From PALSA-600 sp963842335 (lineage in GTDB: Bacteria > Actinomycetota > Thermoleophilia > Gaiellales > Gaiellaceae), in the NCBI GenBank assembly GCA_963842335.1, contig CAWJGF010000003.1, positions 124,001 through 188,000 on the forward strand: 64,000 bases of DNA. The letters run 5' to 3'. Positions 42,001-49,444 of this stretch are shown here, piece after piece (the first letter of the stretch is position 1; each line of letters begins with the position of its first letter). Under the pieces are notes generated by a model that worked only from the letters and a program-made list of their open reading frames with translations, had not been told where the DNA came from and did not search any database. The position numbers and the translations under genes were made by a program.

Positions 42001-43149
42001 GTCTGCGGTCGTGCCGATGTAGTTCTGCGCAATCGTGTTGCCGTCGGACTGGACGAGGATCCCGGCGAAGGGCGGGCCTTCGAACTGTTGGTGGCCGTTG
42101 ATAGCGAGCCCGCGAATCGTCGAGCCGCCCGAGCCCGGCCCGAGCACGAGTCCGTTGCCGCTCGTGGCACTGCCGTCGATTGTGATCCCGAGCGTCCCCG
42201 GTGGCGCACTCTCGGTCGTGCCGTCAATCTCGACCGGCGTGGTGATCGTTGGCAGCGGCGCCAGGGTCGGCGTGATCGTTGCCGGGCCGCCCGGGATGGC
42301 GAACGCGATCGTGCCGCCGCCGCCAGCGTTCGCGGCGTTGATCGCCTCGCGCAGCGTGCAATCCGCCGCGCTGCAGACCCCATCGTCATGGTCGGTGCTC
42401 GTGTTCACGACGATCGCAGTTGAGAGCGCCACTGCATAGATCGCGGCGTTGTCGCAGCGGAAGGCCGCGCAGTTGTCCGCCGTTTCGACCCACGAGACAT
42501 GGAGGCTCTGGCCGCTAGATGCCGCGGCGTAGGTGATCGTGTAGATGCCCGACCTAATGTCGGTCGCGGCGGGGAGTGTGTCGACGAACGCAGGCGCCGA
42601 CCCGTCGCTCAGCGTCGCAGTCAGTTGGCCGTCAGCTCGGTTCGTCGCGACGTACACGCGAAGAGTCCGCAGTTGAGTCCCTGCGGGCACGTCGAACGAA
42701 AAGCCCTTGCCGAGCGTCGAGACGTCGGCACCGAGCGGAGGCGGCGGTGGACCGCCGTTGTGTTGCAGCCCGGCCGGAACATCGCTCCCGGACGCGGTGC
42801 TGCCACCGTTACTCCAGTTGAAGAGGAACGGCCCGGCGAACTGCCCGATCCCGCGCAGCGGCGCGGTCGGTGCAGGGTCGATGTTCGTCAGGTCGCTGAT
42901 CGCGGTGCCGCCGCTCTTGCGCACGTCCGGCGCGAGACTCGTGCTCGTCCCGCCGCCCGCGGAGCCCCAGACCGCCCAGTCGAGCGCACCGGCGCTCGTC
43001 AGGTCGACGGAGGAGGGCGGGTCGAGGGCGACGCTGCCTGAGAGGGAACTTCCAAGCGCAGCTGGAGACAGGGCCAGCGCGCCGATCATGGCGAGCAGCG
43101 CTACCACAGTCCGTTGTTCGACCCCGCCGCACCGGATCGACACGTTCAA
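36037..43149 (-). CDS. Giant secreted PIPNS-repeat protein with beta-helix, gingipain-like and PxKF domains
   Basis: The 2370-residue protein has a signal peptide (VVALLAMIGALALSPAALG), a CSLREA-type motif (DCTLREAINAAN, about 262-273), a long right-handed beta-helix of NTI/GN repeats (about 320-690), three arrays of PIPNS pentapeptides (845-889, 1039-1063, 1357-1376) plus a single copy near 1396, and a region about 1490-1900 resembling clan CD cysteine peptidases such as gingipains: ENIVIVGGDELMPMAR, a His in SVNGHYNQWE near 1756 and a Cys in LFTMGCHAGLNVSD near 1796. Ig-like segments follow, then a PxKF domain at the C-terminus (about 2255-2370: AVPVKFTLNGNQGL, YTYVWKTDKSWAGSCRQLT). No LPXTG or membrane anchor is seen, so it is probably released or non-covalently wall-bound. 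Start TTG 43149 (GGGGAGG upstream) or GTG 43143. It is divergent from the cyclase gene. Confidence 0.85.
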   Translation of the reverse strand: MNVSIRCGGVEQRTVVALLAMIGALALSPAALGSSLSGSVALDPPSSVDLTSAGALDWAVWGSAGGGTSTSLAPDVRKSGGTAISDLTNIDPAPTAPLRGIGQFAGPFLFNWSNGGSTASGSDVPAGLQHNGGPPPPPLGADVSTLGKGFSFDVPAGTQLRTLRVYVATNRADGQLTATLSDGSAPAFVDTLPAATDIRSGIYTITYAAASSGQSLHVSWVETADNCAAFRCDNAAIYAVALSTAIVVNTSTDHDDGVCSAADCTLREAINAANAGGGGTIAFAIPGGPATITPTLAPLPTITTPVEIDGTTESAPPGTLGITIDGSATSGNGLVLGPGSGGSTIRGLAINGHQQFEGPPFAGILVQSDGNTIAQNYIGTTADGLEGDSNDQGIVVTGSGNLIGGAGAGNLVSGNGSYGILVDGSAGAHDNVVAANLVGTDSSGNVALSNEIGIATINGALHTLIGGNTAADGNVVFGAETGIDVHGIAGVPDNSEIRFNSVGVGKDGTSTLGSSFAWALGVNSADGAIVADNVVGNGESGLALANSNDLIVVRNFVGVDRTGGSQGNLDEGIDVQLANSTIRPQNVLLDSNTVRFNGLEGILLSHADRATVTGNDIADNGTGIGVDGDHNTIGPGNTVRNNTITILTGVAVTGGIGNTITQNSIDGNGGLGVDLSDDNVTANDPGDGDTGPNGLQNFPTVASASADGTSVDVAYGLDSVPNAGYTIEFFSSPSCDQTNQGVNYGEGATYLGSRQVKLGGGPGNFAATLTGPAAAAVAAGQVITATATDSNGSTSEFSACATVTAANVLANLSLTADEPSVPAGAANVPLASVPPSLLGAFAFSPIPNSPIPNSGVGAAPIPNSPIPNSPIPNSPIPNSPIPNSPIANSGLDGIPTALLSSVLLSSIPVDWSAIFVAPDPHAGVPVTSLTLADLFADSAALTRFNSLKLGTLQLQNTLLRGARFTSFLFGATKLKWIPPNSQDNWCLELGKAPGCSDFDVNTTTVLGLDIAGLLDDAEIARLGQLTVGDITDPGPPVTPIPNSPIPNSPIPNSPIPNSPIPNSSLSLTAIGSILVGDLYNPDAVVDCTKFTSRAVCLAKTLAEASAAGAMKSTATFADLSFPKTGSTVSPLAGINFNAFSVGLIGLENLPWESWPFAGFQQFAGTGDVVHYHLTAPVPCGTPYTLRAVLPNGFIVKAGTSALAIGVGAAKAVPDPSQSTDGATWSSLPLATGCAASPGSRQTVRLDFQALAGFRLGEQSSIVRLIIGPSTSAATGQAPVTVTQNLEPDGDPATAPALAPNTLAIGHIATEGDLDWRSISTTGMAPGTKIQVFMRPPAGTDLDLYLTKPSAQTLLASPIPNSPIPNSPIPNSPLPDNGSALNTPTDNPQPEGLQDAPIPNSQIASSGITRGDGVEVAQVTLSGDENGPVKVLVDGYNGDHSNDPYTLRVKVITPPQLPACPARTYANPLGAVGTLPLTIPADTKTLFLFNYGATGSAYGQTAATALRDRLNAFVAAHPDLKAVLLPVDGDTAVRSAKAAWDASPCAPAAANDVVRKINAVVARYRAGAPNVENIVIVGGDELMPMARISDLTTDANESTAVSDLLFTTNGLTRGNALFASEFLSNTLTDDAYTAGTTIPWFGRELYLPQVAGGRLVETPAEITQQLDSYDTSNGILDPSTGVVAGYDFMRDEATQVKSDLGSRHTVGGTSLAIDASNPLLTTGAPFISPLDSWGQADVQPYFASSTLAPGILSVNGHYNQWELAPATTPITNATLVPTSVLPASGRLSHAILFTMGCHAGLNVSDLFPSTPSTAARLRDWAQALAQNGAGVYVANTGYGYGDYDTIALSERLMTMFAHNLASDGSIGRKLVFAKQQYFASIASYDPYAEKALAEATFYGLPFYRIGAGPEPAGPAPLTPTPTSVPNVAAAALSFSFTGANALVPHSTARGKYWSAADGGVEYLKDRPIEPRVSQEVTAVGTQRAHGVVINGLQTHDVAGNVNPLIATPMIDLAAHEPESKVTDATFPATFASLNHWNAFGQNHDQLVLVPGQTREGTTQRLVDSIDLQVLYSTSTDFTAPLFTQVGSVVNGDGTATLFARTSDASGIKVVKAYFTQGGSTWTFVTLTLQPGTTDLYAGTATGITVPKLESAFLAEDGAGNVGYTTDKGFLFISTTADGQGPQITIAAPIDHGVFYLGQPVPASYSCFDSGGVLSCTNPVANGQNIDTSSLGQKTFTVTATDLEGNHASATATYTVAYKFAGFFQPVDNLPTLNMLNAGQAVPVKFTLNGNQGLSIFAAGSPSSAPIACDATAPVDPVDQTVTNSNSGLSYDAAAGQYTYVWKTDKSWAGSCRQLTVALKDGTVHRANFKFK
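38950..38964. repeat. Isolated PIPNS unit
   Basis: A single 15-bp copy encoding PIPNS on the minus strand, 57 bp from the third array, in sequence APIPNSQIASSG. Confidence 0.8.
39022..39081. repeat. PIPNS array 3 (three copies plus PLPDN)
   Basis: The 15-bp unit GTTCGGGATCGGCGA and close variants encode three PIPNS pentapeptides and the variant PLPDN (residues 1357-1376). Confidence 0.9.
39961..40035. repeat. PIPNS array 2 (five copies)
   Basis: Five 15-bp units encode five consecutive PIPNS pentapeptides (residues 1039-1063). Units differ by a few synonymous changes, so the repeat is conserved at protein level. Confidence 0.92.
40483..40617. repeat. PIPNS array 1 (seven copies, one GVGAA interruption, one PIANS)
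   Basis: Nine 15-bp units encode PIPNS twice, GVGAA, PIPNS five times and PIANS (residues 845-889). Strict 15-bp phase is kept through the interruption. Confidence 0.92.
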
Positions 43150-43189
43150 ACGTCCTCCCCAGGATCCGAAACTTACGCTCGATCAGGGA

Positions 43190-43278
43190 TAGTTATCCCC
43201 CTCTTCCACTGCATTGTCAATCCGAGGTCGCGTTTCCGACATCGATTGCGCTCACTTTGTAGTTATCCCGCCTCTACC
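43190..43278. promoter_or_regulatory. Two near-identical operator-like direct repeats between the divergent genes
   Basis: TAGTTATCCCCCTCTTCC (43190-43207) and TAGTTATCCCGCCTCTACC (43260-43278) start 70 bp apart (about seven helical turns) in the same orientation. The first also forms a perfect palindrome with upstream GGGATA (43186). The arrangement suits a looping or cooperative regulator serving both the giant protein and the cyclase. Confidence 0.5.
43192..43220 (-). promoter_or_regulatory. Candidate promoter of the giant protein gene
   Basis: Minus-strand TTGACA (43220-43215) is followed after 17 bp by GATAAC (43197-43192). The -10 lies inside the palindrome GGGATA-GT-TATCCC (43186-43199), so a regulator bound there would control initiation. 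Confidence 0.5.
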
Positions 43279-43297
43279 GGTTCGCAGTGATCGGGGT

Positions 43298-43303
43298 CAT
43301 ACT
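43298..43303 (+). promoter_or_regulatory. -10-like hexamer CATACT of the cyclase gene
   Basis: CATACT is six bases upstream of the GTG at 43310, suggesting a leaderless start. The hexamer is the same as that before 12249. Confidence 0.4.
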
Positions 43304-43309
43304 CGGGAA

Positions 43310-46300
43310 GTGTCCATCGCCCGCTCCGTAAGTGGTGTCGATACCGATTTGACGCCGTACGTTCCGCGGCTCGTGATCCAATGGCTGGCCGACGATCCGG
43401 CCAAAACCTGGCGCGAGCTCGACGGGACGATGGCGTTTGTCGACATCTCCGGATTCACGGCGATGTCGGAAAAGCTCGCGGGCGAGGGCAAGGCCGGCGC
43501 AGAACAGGTCACCGATGTCATGAACTCGACCTTCGAGGCGCTTCTCGGCGTCGCCTACTCCTATGGTGGCGGATTGCTGAAGTTCGGCGGCGACGCGCTG
43601 CTGTTGTTCTTCGACGGCGACAGTCACGAAACGCGCGCGACCCGAGCCGCCTTTGAAATGCGCAAGACCCTGCGCTCGCTCGGGCGCCCGAAAACCAGCG
43701 CCGGCCCTGTGACGCTCAAGATGCACGTCGGCATCAACTCGGGCGCGTTCCATTTCTTCCTCGTCGGCTCCGATCACCGTGAGCTGATGGTCGCAGGCCC
43801 AAACGCTACGAGGACCGTCCAGATGGAGGCGGCCGCTGCGGCCGGGGAGATTATGGTCAGCCCGGCGACGGCGTCGGCGCTCGCCCGCTCGGCGCTCGGC
43901 GGAGCGCGCGATGGCGGTTACCTGCTCGCGTCTGCGCCGGACGCGTCCGAGCGACTCGAGCCGTTGCCTCCGCTCGACGGCCTCGCCCTCGATCTGTGCG
44001 TGCCGCGGCTGATTCGCGATTACGTCACCGCCGGCGTCGCCGAGCCAGAGCACCGGCAGGCCGTGGTGGCGTTCCTGCGCATCTCGGGCGTCGACAACCT
44101 GACGGCAGCCGAAGGTGCCGCCTCCGCCGCGGTCGCAGTCGCCGAGATCGTTGAGGCGGTGCAGGTCGCCGCCCGGGAACACGAGGTCTGCTTCCTCGAG
44201 AGCGACATCGATTCCGACGGCGCGCGCATCGTCCTCGTTGCCGGCGCGCCGCGTGTCACCGAGAACGACGCGGAACGGATGCTGCGGACGGTGCGTGCCG
44301 CCGCCGACGCGACCGCGCGGCTGCCCCTCTCGATCGGCATCAGCCGCGGACGCGTGTTCGCCGGCGAGGTCGGCGCCTCTTTCCGCCGTACGTACACGAT
44401 CCTCGGCGGAACGGCAGCGCTCGCCGCGCGCTTGATGGCCCGCGCCGAGCCCGGGCAGGTGCTCGTCCCTGTCGACCTGATTGGACGTTCGGCGACCCGC
44501 TTCGCTACCCGCGAGCTCGAGCCATTCGCTCTGAAGGGCATCGCCGAAGCGGTGCAGGTGGTCGACCTCGGCGCGATCGAGGGCGCGCGCGAAACACCGC
44601 AACCCTCCGAGCTGCCACTCGTCGGCCGGCACCGAGAGCTCGCCGTACTGACTGCGGCGCTCGCACCCGTGCGCATGGGCTTCGGAACCGTGGTGGAGCT
44701 CGTCGGCGACGCTGGCGTCGGCAAGTCGCGGCTCCTGCAGGAGTTTCGCGCGGGAGCCGAAGATCTGACGCGAATCGGCGCGCGCTGTGACGAGTACGAG
44801 AGCAGCACGCCCTACTTTGTCTTCCGTGCCCTGATGCGGTCGCTCGTGGGCATTGGGGTCGACGATCCGGCAGGCGACAACGCCGGCGTGCTGCGTGCGG
44901 TGGTCGAACGGGCCTCGCCCGACCTCGTGCCCTGGCTTCCCCTGCTCGCCCTGCCGCTTGACGTGTCCGTTCAACCAACTAAAGAGGTCGACGAGCTGCA
45001 ACCCGCGTTCCGCCGGGCACGCTTGCACGGCGCGGTTGAGGCGCTTCTTGCAACCCTGCTTCCGGGTCCGACGCTCCTGCTCTTTGAGGATGTGCACTGG
45101 ATCGACGAAGCCTCGTCCGAGCTCCTGCGCCACCTTGGCTCGACGAACATGACGCGACCGTGGGCTATCTGCTGCACGCGGCGGCCCGGCACGGCGGGAT
45201 TTGTGGCGGGGGGCGGGACGCCTCCGGTCGCTGCGATGACGATCCTGCTCGAACCGCTGACCGACAGCGACGCGACCTCCCTGGTCGCAGCCGTGGCCGG
45301 GGAGCGTCTAAACGAGACCGAGATCGCTGCGGTCGTCCGGCGCGCCGGCGGGAATCCGCTCTTCCTGCAAGAGCTGATCACGACCGCGGACGACGACGGC
45401 GCCGACGACCTGCCGGAGTCAGTCGACGCAGTGGTCGGCACGCGGATCGACAGGCTCGCCCCCGCCGACCGTGCCTTGCTGCGCTGGGCGTCGGTTCTCG
45501 GTGTTCTCTTCGACGGGGCGTTGATCGCTGACGTGCTTGTCGGCGACCCAGCCGCCGCCGCCGACTCAGAAGCGTGGGACAGGCTTGCTGAGTTCATCGA
45601 ACGGGACCCGTACGTCGCCGGCGGCTTCCGCTTCCGACATGCGCTGATTCGCGACGCCGCTTACGAGGGCCTGCCGTTCAGACGCCGCCGCGAGCTGCAC
45701 CTCAGGGTCGGCGAGGTCTACGAGCGCCGGTACGCCTCCGACGTGGAGGAAGTCGCCGAGCTTCTTTCGCTTCACTTCTCGCTCGGCAGGAATGCGCCGA
45801 AGACATGGCGGTACTCCCTCGCCGCCGGCGACCGCGCGCAGGAGAAGTTCGCCAACGTTGAGGCCGCCGAGTTCTATCGTCGGGCTCTCGAGGTCGCGAA
45901 GCAGCTCGAAATTGCTCACCCAGAGCGGGCGCGCGTCTGGGAGTCGCTCGCGGACGTTTGCCTGCGCTCCGGGCACCTTGCAGAGGCGAAGGAAGCCCTC
46001 GCCGAGGCGCGCCGCTTCGCGGCGCCGAACGAACAACCAGCGCTGATGCATAAAGAAGGGCTGCTTCGGGAGGAGCAGGGGGCGTATTCCGAAGCGCTTC
46101 GTTGGTACACACGCGGCGACAAGGCACTGGCCTCTGTCGCCGACGCCGACCGGCGCGCGCAACTCGGCGTCGAGTTGACGTGTGCGCGGGCGCAAGCGCG
46201 CTTCCGTCAGGGCAGCTACGACGAGTCGCTGAAGCTTGCCGAACGTGTGATCACGGAGGCGAATCAGCTCGGCGATCTGCGCAATCTCGCGCATGCCTAC

Positions 46301-47140
46301 TACCTGAGCCACGTCATCCACACATTCCGCGGCAGTCCCGAGCGGCATGCCTTCCGCGGCCTCGCGCTGCCAATCTACGAGGATATCGGCGATCTCTCCG
46401 GCCAAGCGAGCGTTCTCAACAACCTCGGGATCGAGGCGTACTACGCGGGACGCTGGGACGAGGCCCGCGATCTCTACGAGCGCAGCGGCAAGCTGCGCGA
46501 GCGAATCGGCGATGTGATCAATGTCGCAACGACGACCAACAACGTCGGGGAGATCGAGTCGGATCAGGGCCGGTACGCCGACGCAGAGCAGCGGTTCAGG
46601 GACGCGATGCGAATCGCCGACAGCACGGGGCAGCGCCTGATCGCAGCTGTTGCGCGCGGCAACCTCGGACGGGTTGCGGCTCGAGCCGGGCGGCACCAGG
46701 AGGCCGAGGAGCTCCTCAGCGAGGCGGTCGCCGTCCTCGACGAGATGGGTGCAGCCCCATTCGTGCTCGAGCTTCAGGCGCGCCGTGCAGAGTTACTCGC
46801 TTTCCGTGCGGACGCTCCGCAGGAGGCGATCAGGCTGGCAGACGAGACCCTTGCGAAGGAGGGAAAGGGAGCGATGCCGCCGGCGCTCCGCGCCCTCCTC
46901 GAGCGGGTGCGAGGTACTGGGTTCGCGCAGGAGGCGGATCCTGAGCAGGCCCGCGCAGCGCTCCGGCGGGCGCTCGAGATCGCGGAGGAGCATCAGGTGG
47001 AGTACGAGGCAGGGCTTGCGTTGCGCGCGCTCGCTGCGCTCAACAATCTGGGAGGCGATGCGGCAGATGCGCTCTCGGCCTCGGAGGCCGCGGCGGAGAT
47101 CTTCGCCCGGCTCGGCGTTGATGAATCAGCGATGCCGTAA
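43310..47140 (+). CDS. Class III cyclase-homology / AAA ATPase / TPR protein
   Basis: The roughly 1276-residue cytoplasmic protein has a first cyclase homology domain at about 35-200 with both metal Asp sites (FVDISGFTAMSEKL and LLKFGGDALLLFF), a second at about 245-390 that is degenerate (AFLRISGVDNL lacks the first Asp), an AAA_16/NACHT-like ATPase from about 445 (Walker A VGDAGVGKSRLLQEF, Walker B LLLFEDVHWIDEA) and TPR repeats at about 855-1270. This cyclase-ATPase-TPR architecture is frequent in actinobacteria, but substrate and role are largely unknown; no HTH is present. GTG at 43310 is chosen because CATACT precedes it by six bases and the conserved sequence begins shortly after. It is divergent from the giant PIPNS gene and ends 14 bp from ispE. 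Confidence 0.88.
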   Translation: MSIARSVSGVDTDLTPYVPRLVIQWLADDPAKTWRELDGTMAFVDISGFTAMSEKLAGEGKAGAEQVTDVMNSTFEALLGVAYSYGGGLLKFGGDALLLFFDGDSHETRATRAAFEMRKTLRSLGRPKTSAGPVTLKMHVGINSGAFHFFLVGSDHRELMVAGPNATRTVQMEAAAAAGEIMVSPATASALARSALGGARDGGYLLASAPDASERLEPLPPLDGLALDLCVPRLIRDYVTAGVAEPEHRQAVVAFLRISGVDNLTAAEGAASAAVAVAEIVEAVQVAAREHEVCFLESDIDSDGARIVLVAGAPRVTENDAERMLRTVRAAADATARLPLSIGISRGRVFAGEVGASFRRTYTILGGTAALAARLMARAEPGQVLVPVDLIGRSATRFATRELEPFALKGIAEAVQVVDLGAIEGARETPQPSELPLVGRHRELAVLTAALAPVRMGFGTVVELVGDAGVGKSRLLQEFRAGAEDLTRIGARCDEYESSTPYFVFRALMRSLVGIGVDDPAGDNAGVLRAVVERASPDLVPWLPLLALPLDVSVQPTKEVDELQPAFRRARLHGAVEALLATLLPGPTLLLFEDVHWIDEASSELLRHLGSTNMTRPWAICCTRRPGTAGFVAGGGTPPVAAMTILLEPLTDSDATSLVAAVAGERLNETEIAAVVRRAGGNPLFLQELITTADDDGADDLPESVDAVVGTRIDRLAPADRALLRWASVLGVLFDGALIADVLVGDPAAAADSEAWDRLAEFIERDPYVAGGFRFRHALIRDAAYEGLPFRRRRELHLRVGEVYERRYASDVEEVAELLSLHFSLGRNAPKTWRYSLAAGDRAQEKFANVEAAEFYRRALEVAKQLEIAHPERARVWESLADVCLRSGHLAEAKEALAEARRFAAPNEQPALMHKEGLLREEQGAYSEALRWYTRGDKALASVADADRRAQLGVELTCARAQARFRQGSYDESLKLAERVITEANQLGDLRNLAHAYYLSHVIHTFRGSPERHAFRGLALPIYEDIGDLSGQASVLNNLGIEAYYAGRWDEARDLYERSGKLRERIGDVINVATTTNNVGEIESDQGRYADAEQRFRDAMRIADSTGQRLIAAVARGNLGRVAARAGRHQEAEELLSEAVAVLDEMGAAPFVLELQARRAELLAFRADAPQEAIRLADETLAKEGKGAMPPALRALLERVRGTGFAQEADPEQARAALRRALEIAEEHQVEYEAGLALRALAALNNLGGDAADALSASEAAAEIFARLGVDESAMP

Positions 47141-47154
47141 GAGCCCTGCCAGTC

Positions 47155-47958
47155 TTATCCGTACCAGGTAGGAACCGTGATCCAGGTCCGCCCCAGGTGC
47201 TTCAACGCACCGGCTGCCCGCGAGGCGTCGGCGCGGCGGTGGAACAGGCCGTAGAGCGTCGGGCCGGCGCCGCTGACATCGGCGCGAAACGCGCCGTGGG
47301 CGAGGAGCTCTGCGCTGAGCGGCGATCGGACGAGATCGTTCGCCGGCAGCGAAGCGAGGTCGCGCGGGCGGCGGACTGCGGCGAGTGCGGCATGTACCGC
47401 GGCGGTTCGCCCCTCCCAGCCCGCCTCGCCCTCGCGAGCATCGAACTGGGCGTAGACCTCTGCGGTCGACTCCTTGATCGCACCGTGCGGGAGCAGCAAG
47501 AGCACGACGAAGTCCTGTGGCAGGTCGAGTGGCTCGAGCTCGGTCCCGTCCCCGGTACCCAGTTGCGGGCCGTCGACGAGGAAGAACGGGACGTCGGCGC
47601 CGAGACGCGCCGCCACCGCATGCAACTCGGCCGCCTCGAGCGGGTCCTGCAGCTGCCCGTTCGCAAGCCGAAGGGCGGTCGCTGCATCGGAGCTTCCGCC
47701 GCCGAGCCCTGCCGCAACGGGAATGTGCTTCTCGATCCTCACCCGCCAGCCGTGCGGCGCCGCGAGGGCGCCGAGCGCAGCTCGCACGAGCGTGTCCTCG
47801 GCGAAGCCGGAGACCGTCGTGTCGGGAGCCGGCTCGACTGTGATGCGGTCTCCGAGGTCGACGCGCTGGTACACGGTCACGACTTCGTGCTTCCCGTCGG
47901 CGCGACGCGGCCCGACGACGAGCGCGAGATTGATCTTCGCCGGTGCCGGTGCGATCAC
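47155..47958 (-). CDS. ispE: 4-diphosphocytidyl-2-C-methyl-D-erythritol kinase
   Basis: The 267-residue GHMP kinase has APAKINLALVVGPRRADGKH at the N-terminus, the ATP loop PVAAGLGGGSSDAATALRLA and the C-terminal GAGPTLYGLFHRR. It phosphorylates CDP-methylerythritol in the MEP isoprenoid pathway. The GTG start overlaps the rsmA stop (GTGA), fixing the N-terminus. Confidence 0.93.
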   Translation of the reverse strand: MIAPAPAKINLALVVGPRRADGKHEVVTVYQRVDLGDRITVEPAPDTTVSGFAEDTLVRAALGALAAPHGWRVRIEKHIPVAAGLGGGSSDAATALRLANGQLQDPLEAAELHAVAARLGADVPFFLVDGPQLGTGDGTELEPLDLPQDFVVLLLLPHGAIKESTAEVYAQFDAREGEAGWEGRTAAVHAALAAVRRPRDLASLPANDLVRSPLSAELLAHGAFRADVSGAGPTLYGLFHRRADASRAAGALKHLGRTWITVPTWYG

Positions 47959-48713
47959 TCGAGCTCCTTCGCGAGCACCGGAAACTCCCAGGGCTCGAGC
48001 TCCTCGGCGCGCACATTCGCGGCTCGCCCGATCGCGGCCAGCGCGTCCGCCGCACGGTCGCGCGAGGCGAGACCGGCCAGCGAGAGCGAGTTGGCAAGCG
48101 TCTTGCGGCGGTGCGCGAATGCCGCCTCGACGAGACGCTTGACGACGACCCCCGCGCCGGGGCTGGTGCGCCGGAAGGCAACGAGCGCCGACTCGACGTT
48201 GGGCTTCGGACGGAACACGTCGCGCGAGACCGGGTGCAGCCCTGTGCGCTCCGTCGCCAGTTGCACCAGCACTGACACCGCGCCGTAGGCCTTCGTCGAC
48301 GGCACCGCGAAGAATCGGTCGGCGACTTCTCGCTGCACCATCACGCACCAGGCGCGCAGTGGGTCGACGACGAGGCTTTCGACGACGATCGGGGTGGCGA
48401 TGTTGTAGGGAAGGTTGGCGACGAGCTTCGTCGGCACGGGATCGAGGCTCGCCGCGTCAAGGCGCATCGCGTCGCCCCAGTGGATCGTCGTCCTCGGGAT
48501 GTCCTCGAGGTGCGGTGCGAGGCGATTGTCGAACTCCGCAGCGTGAACATGGGTGACGTGCTCGGCCAGATAGCGAGTGAGGATCCCGAGACCGGGCCCG
48601 ATTTCCAGCACGACATCGCCGGAATCGAGCTCGGCCAGCCGGCCGATCACTCCCAGGATGTTCTCGTCGACCAGAAAATGCTGCCCGAGGCTCTTGCGGG
48701 GGGTGACACTCAC
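47955..48713 (-). CDS. rsmA: 16S rRNA dimethyladenosine transferase RsmA/KsgA
   Basis: The 252-residue protein has KSLGQHFLVDENILG, the SAM loop VLEIGPGLGILTRYLAE, the catalytic NLPYNIATPIV motif and VFRPKPNVESALVAF. It dimethylates two adenosines near the 3' end of 16S rRNA. The GTG start overlaps the tatD stop by GTGA. It is slightly shorter than the usual 260-280 residues. Confidence 0.95.
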   Translation of the reverse strand: MSVTPRKSLGQHFLVDENILGVIGRLAELDSGDVVLEIGPGLGILTRYLAEHVTHVHAAEFDNRLAPHLEDIPRTTIHWGDAMRLDAASLDPVPTKLVANLPYNIATPIVVESLVVDPLRAWCVMVQREVADRFFAVPSTKAYGAVSVLVQLATERTGLHPVSRDVFRPKPNVESALVAFRRTSPGAGVVVKRLVEAAFAHRRKTLANSLSLAGLASRDRAADALAAIGRAANVRAEELEPWEFPVLAKELE

Positions 48714-49444
48714 AGACCGAACACCGCGTCCGCGTTGGCGTCGAGCTGTTCGATCATTGCCTCGACCTCCACACCTCGAACTTCGGCGAGAAGCGCGTAG
48801 GTGTAGGCGACGTAGGCGGGCTCGTTGCGGCGTCCGCGCACGGCCTGGGGCGCGAGATACGGGCTGTCGGTCTCGGCGAGCAGCCGGTCGGCCGGCACGC
48901 GACGCGCGGCTGACCGCAGGTCGTAGGCGTTCTTGTAAGTGACATTGCCGGCGAACGAGACGTACCACCCTCGCTCGAGCGCCGGCTCGAGCAGCGGCTC
49001 CGACGAGAAGCAGTGCAGGATCACCTGGCCCTCGTGCTCGAGCAGGCGCGCACGGGTGTCGTCGTCGGCCGCGCGAGTGTGGATGACGACGGGCTTGCCC
49101 GCCGCGCGCGCGAGCGCGAGCTGCGCGTCGAAGAGCCGCTGCTGGGCGTCGGCGGGAGCGTAGTCCCGGAAGTAATCGAGCCCCGTCTCCCCCACGGCGA
49201 CGACGTGCGGCTGGGCGAGCAGCGCCGCGAGCTCCGTCAACTGTCCGGGGTCGAAGCTCGCTGCCTCGTGAGGGTGGATGCCGAGACACGCATAGACGCC
49301 GTCATGCTCCTCGGCGAGGGCGAGCGCCTGGTGCGCGCCGGCGAGGGTCGTCGCCACCGTGACGATCCGCGACACACCGGCGACTCGCGCGCGCTCGATG
49401 ACGTCGGCCGCGTCGTCGCCGAGATGCGCGTGGGTGTCGATCAC
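48710..49444 (-). CDS. tatD: TatD-family metal-dependent hydrolase (DNase)
   Basis: The 244-residue protein has the TatD metal sites: VIDTHAHLGDD, GIHPHEA, VAVGETGLDYFRDY, PVVIHTRAADDDT, ILHCFSS and LLAETDSPYLAP. It is probably a 3'-5' exonuclease or related hydrolase. The GTG start overlaps the metG stop by GTGA. Confidence 0.93.
   Translation of the reverse strand: MIDTHAHLGDDAADVIERARVAGVSRIVTVATTLAGAHQALALAEEHDGVYACLGIHPHEAASFDPGQLTELAALLAQPHVVAVGETGLDYFRDYAPADAQQRLFDAQLALARAAGKPVVIHTRAADDDTRARLLEHEGQVILHCFSSEPLLEPALERGWYVSFAGNVTYKNAYDLRSAARRVPADRLLAETDSPYLAPQAVRGRRNEPAYVAYTYALLAEVRGVEVEAMIEQLDANADAVFGL

Noticed and set aside
40930..42423. 497-codon plus-strand open frame opposite the beta-helix part of the giant gene
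   Set aside because: Its apparent Val/Asp periodicity simply mirrors the beta-helix repeats on the other strand.
43274..45133. 619-codon antisense open frame under the cyclase gene
   Set aside because: The sense strand encodes clear cyclase and ATPase domains; the antisense translation is Arg/Glu/His-rich and unlike any family.
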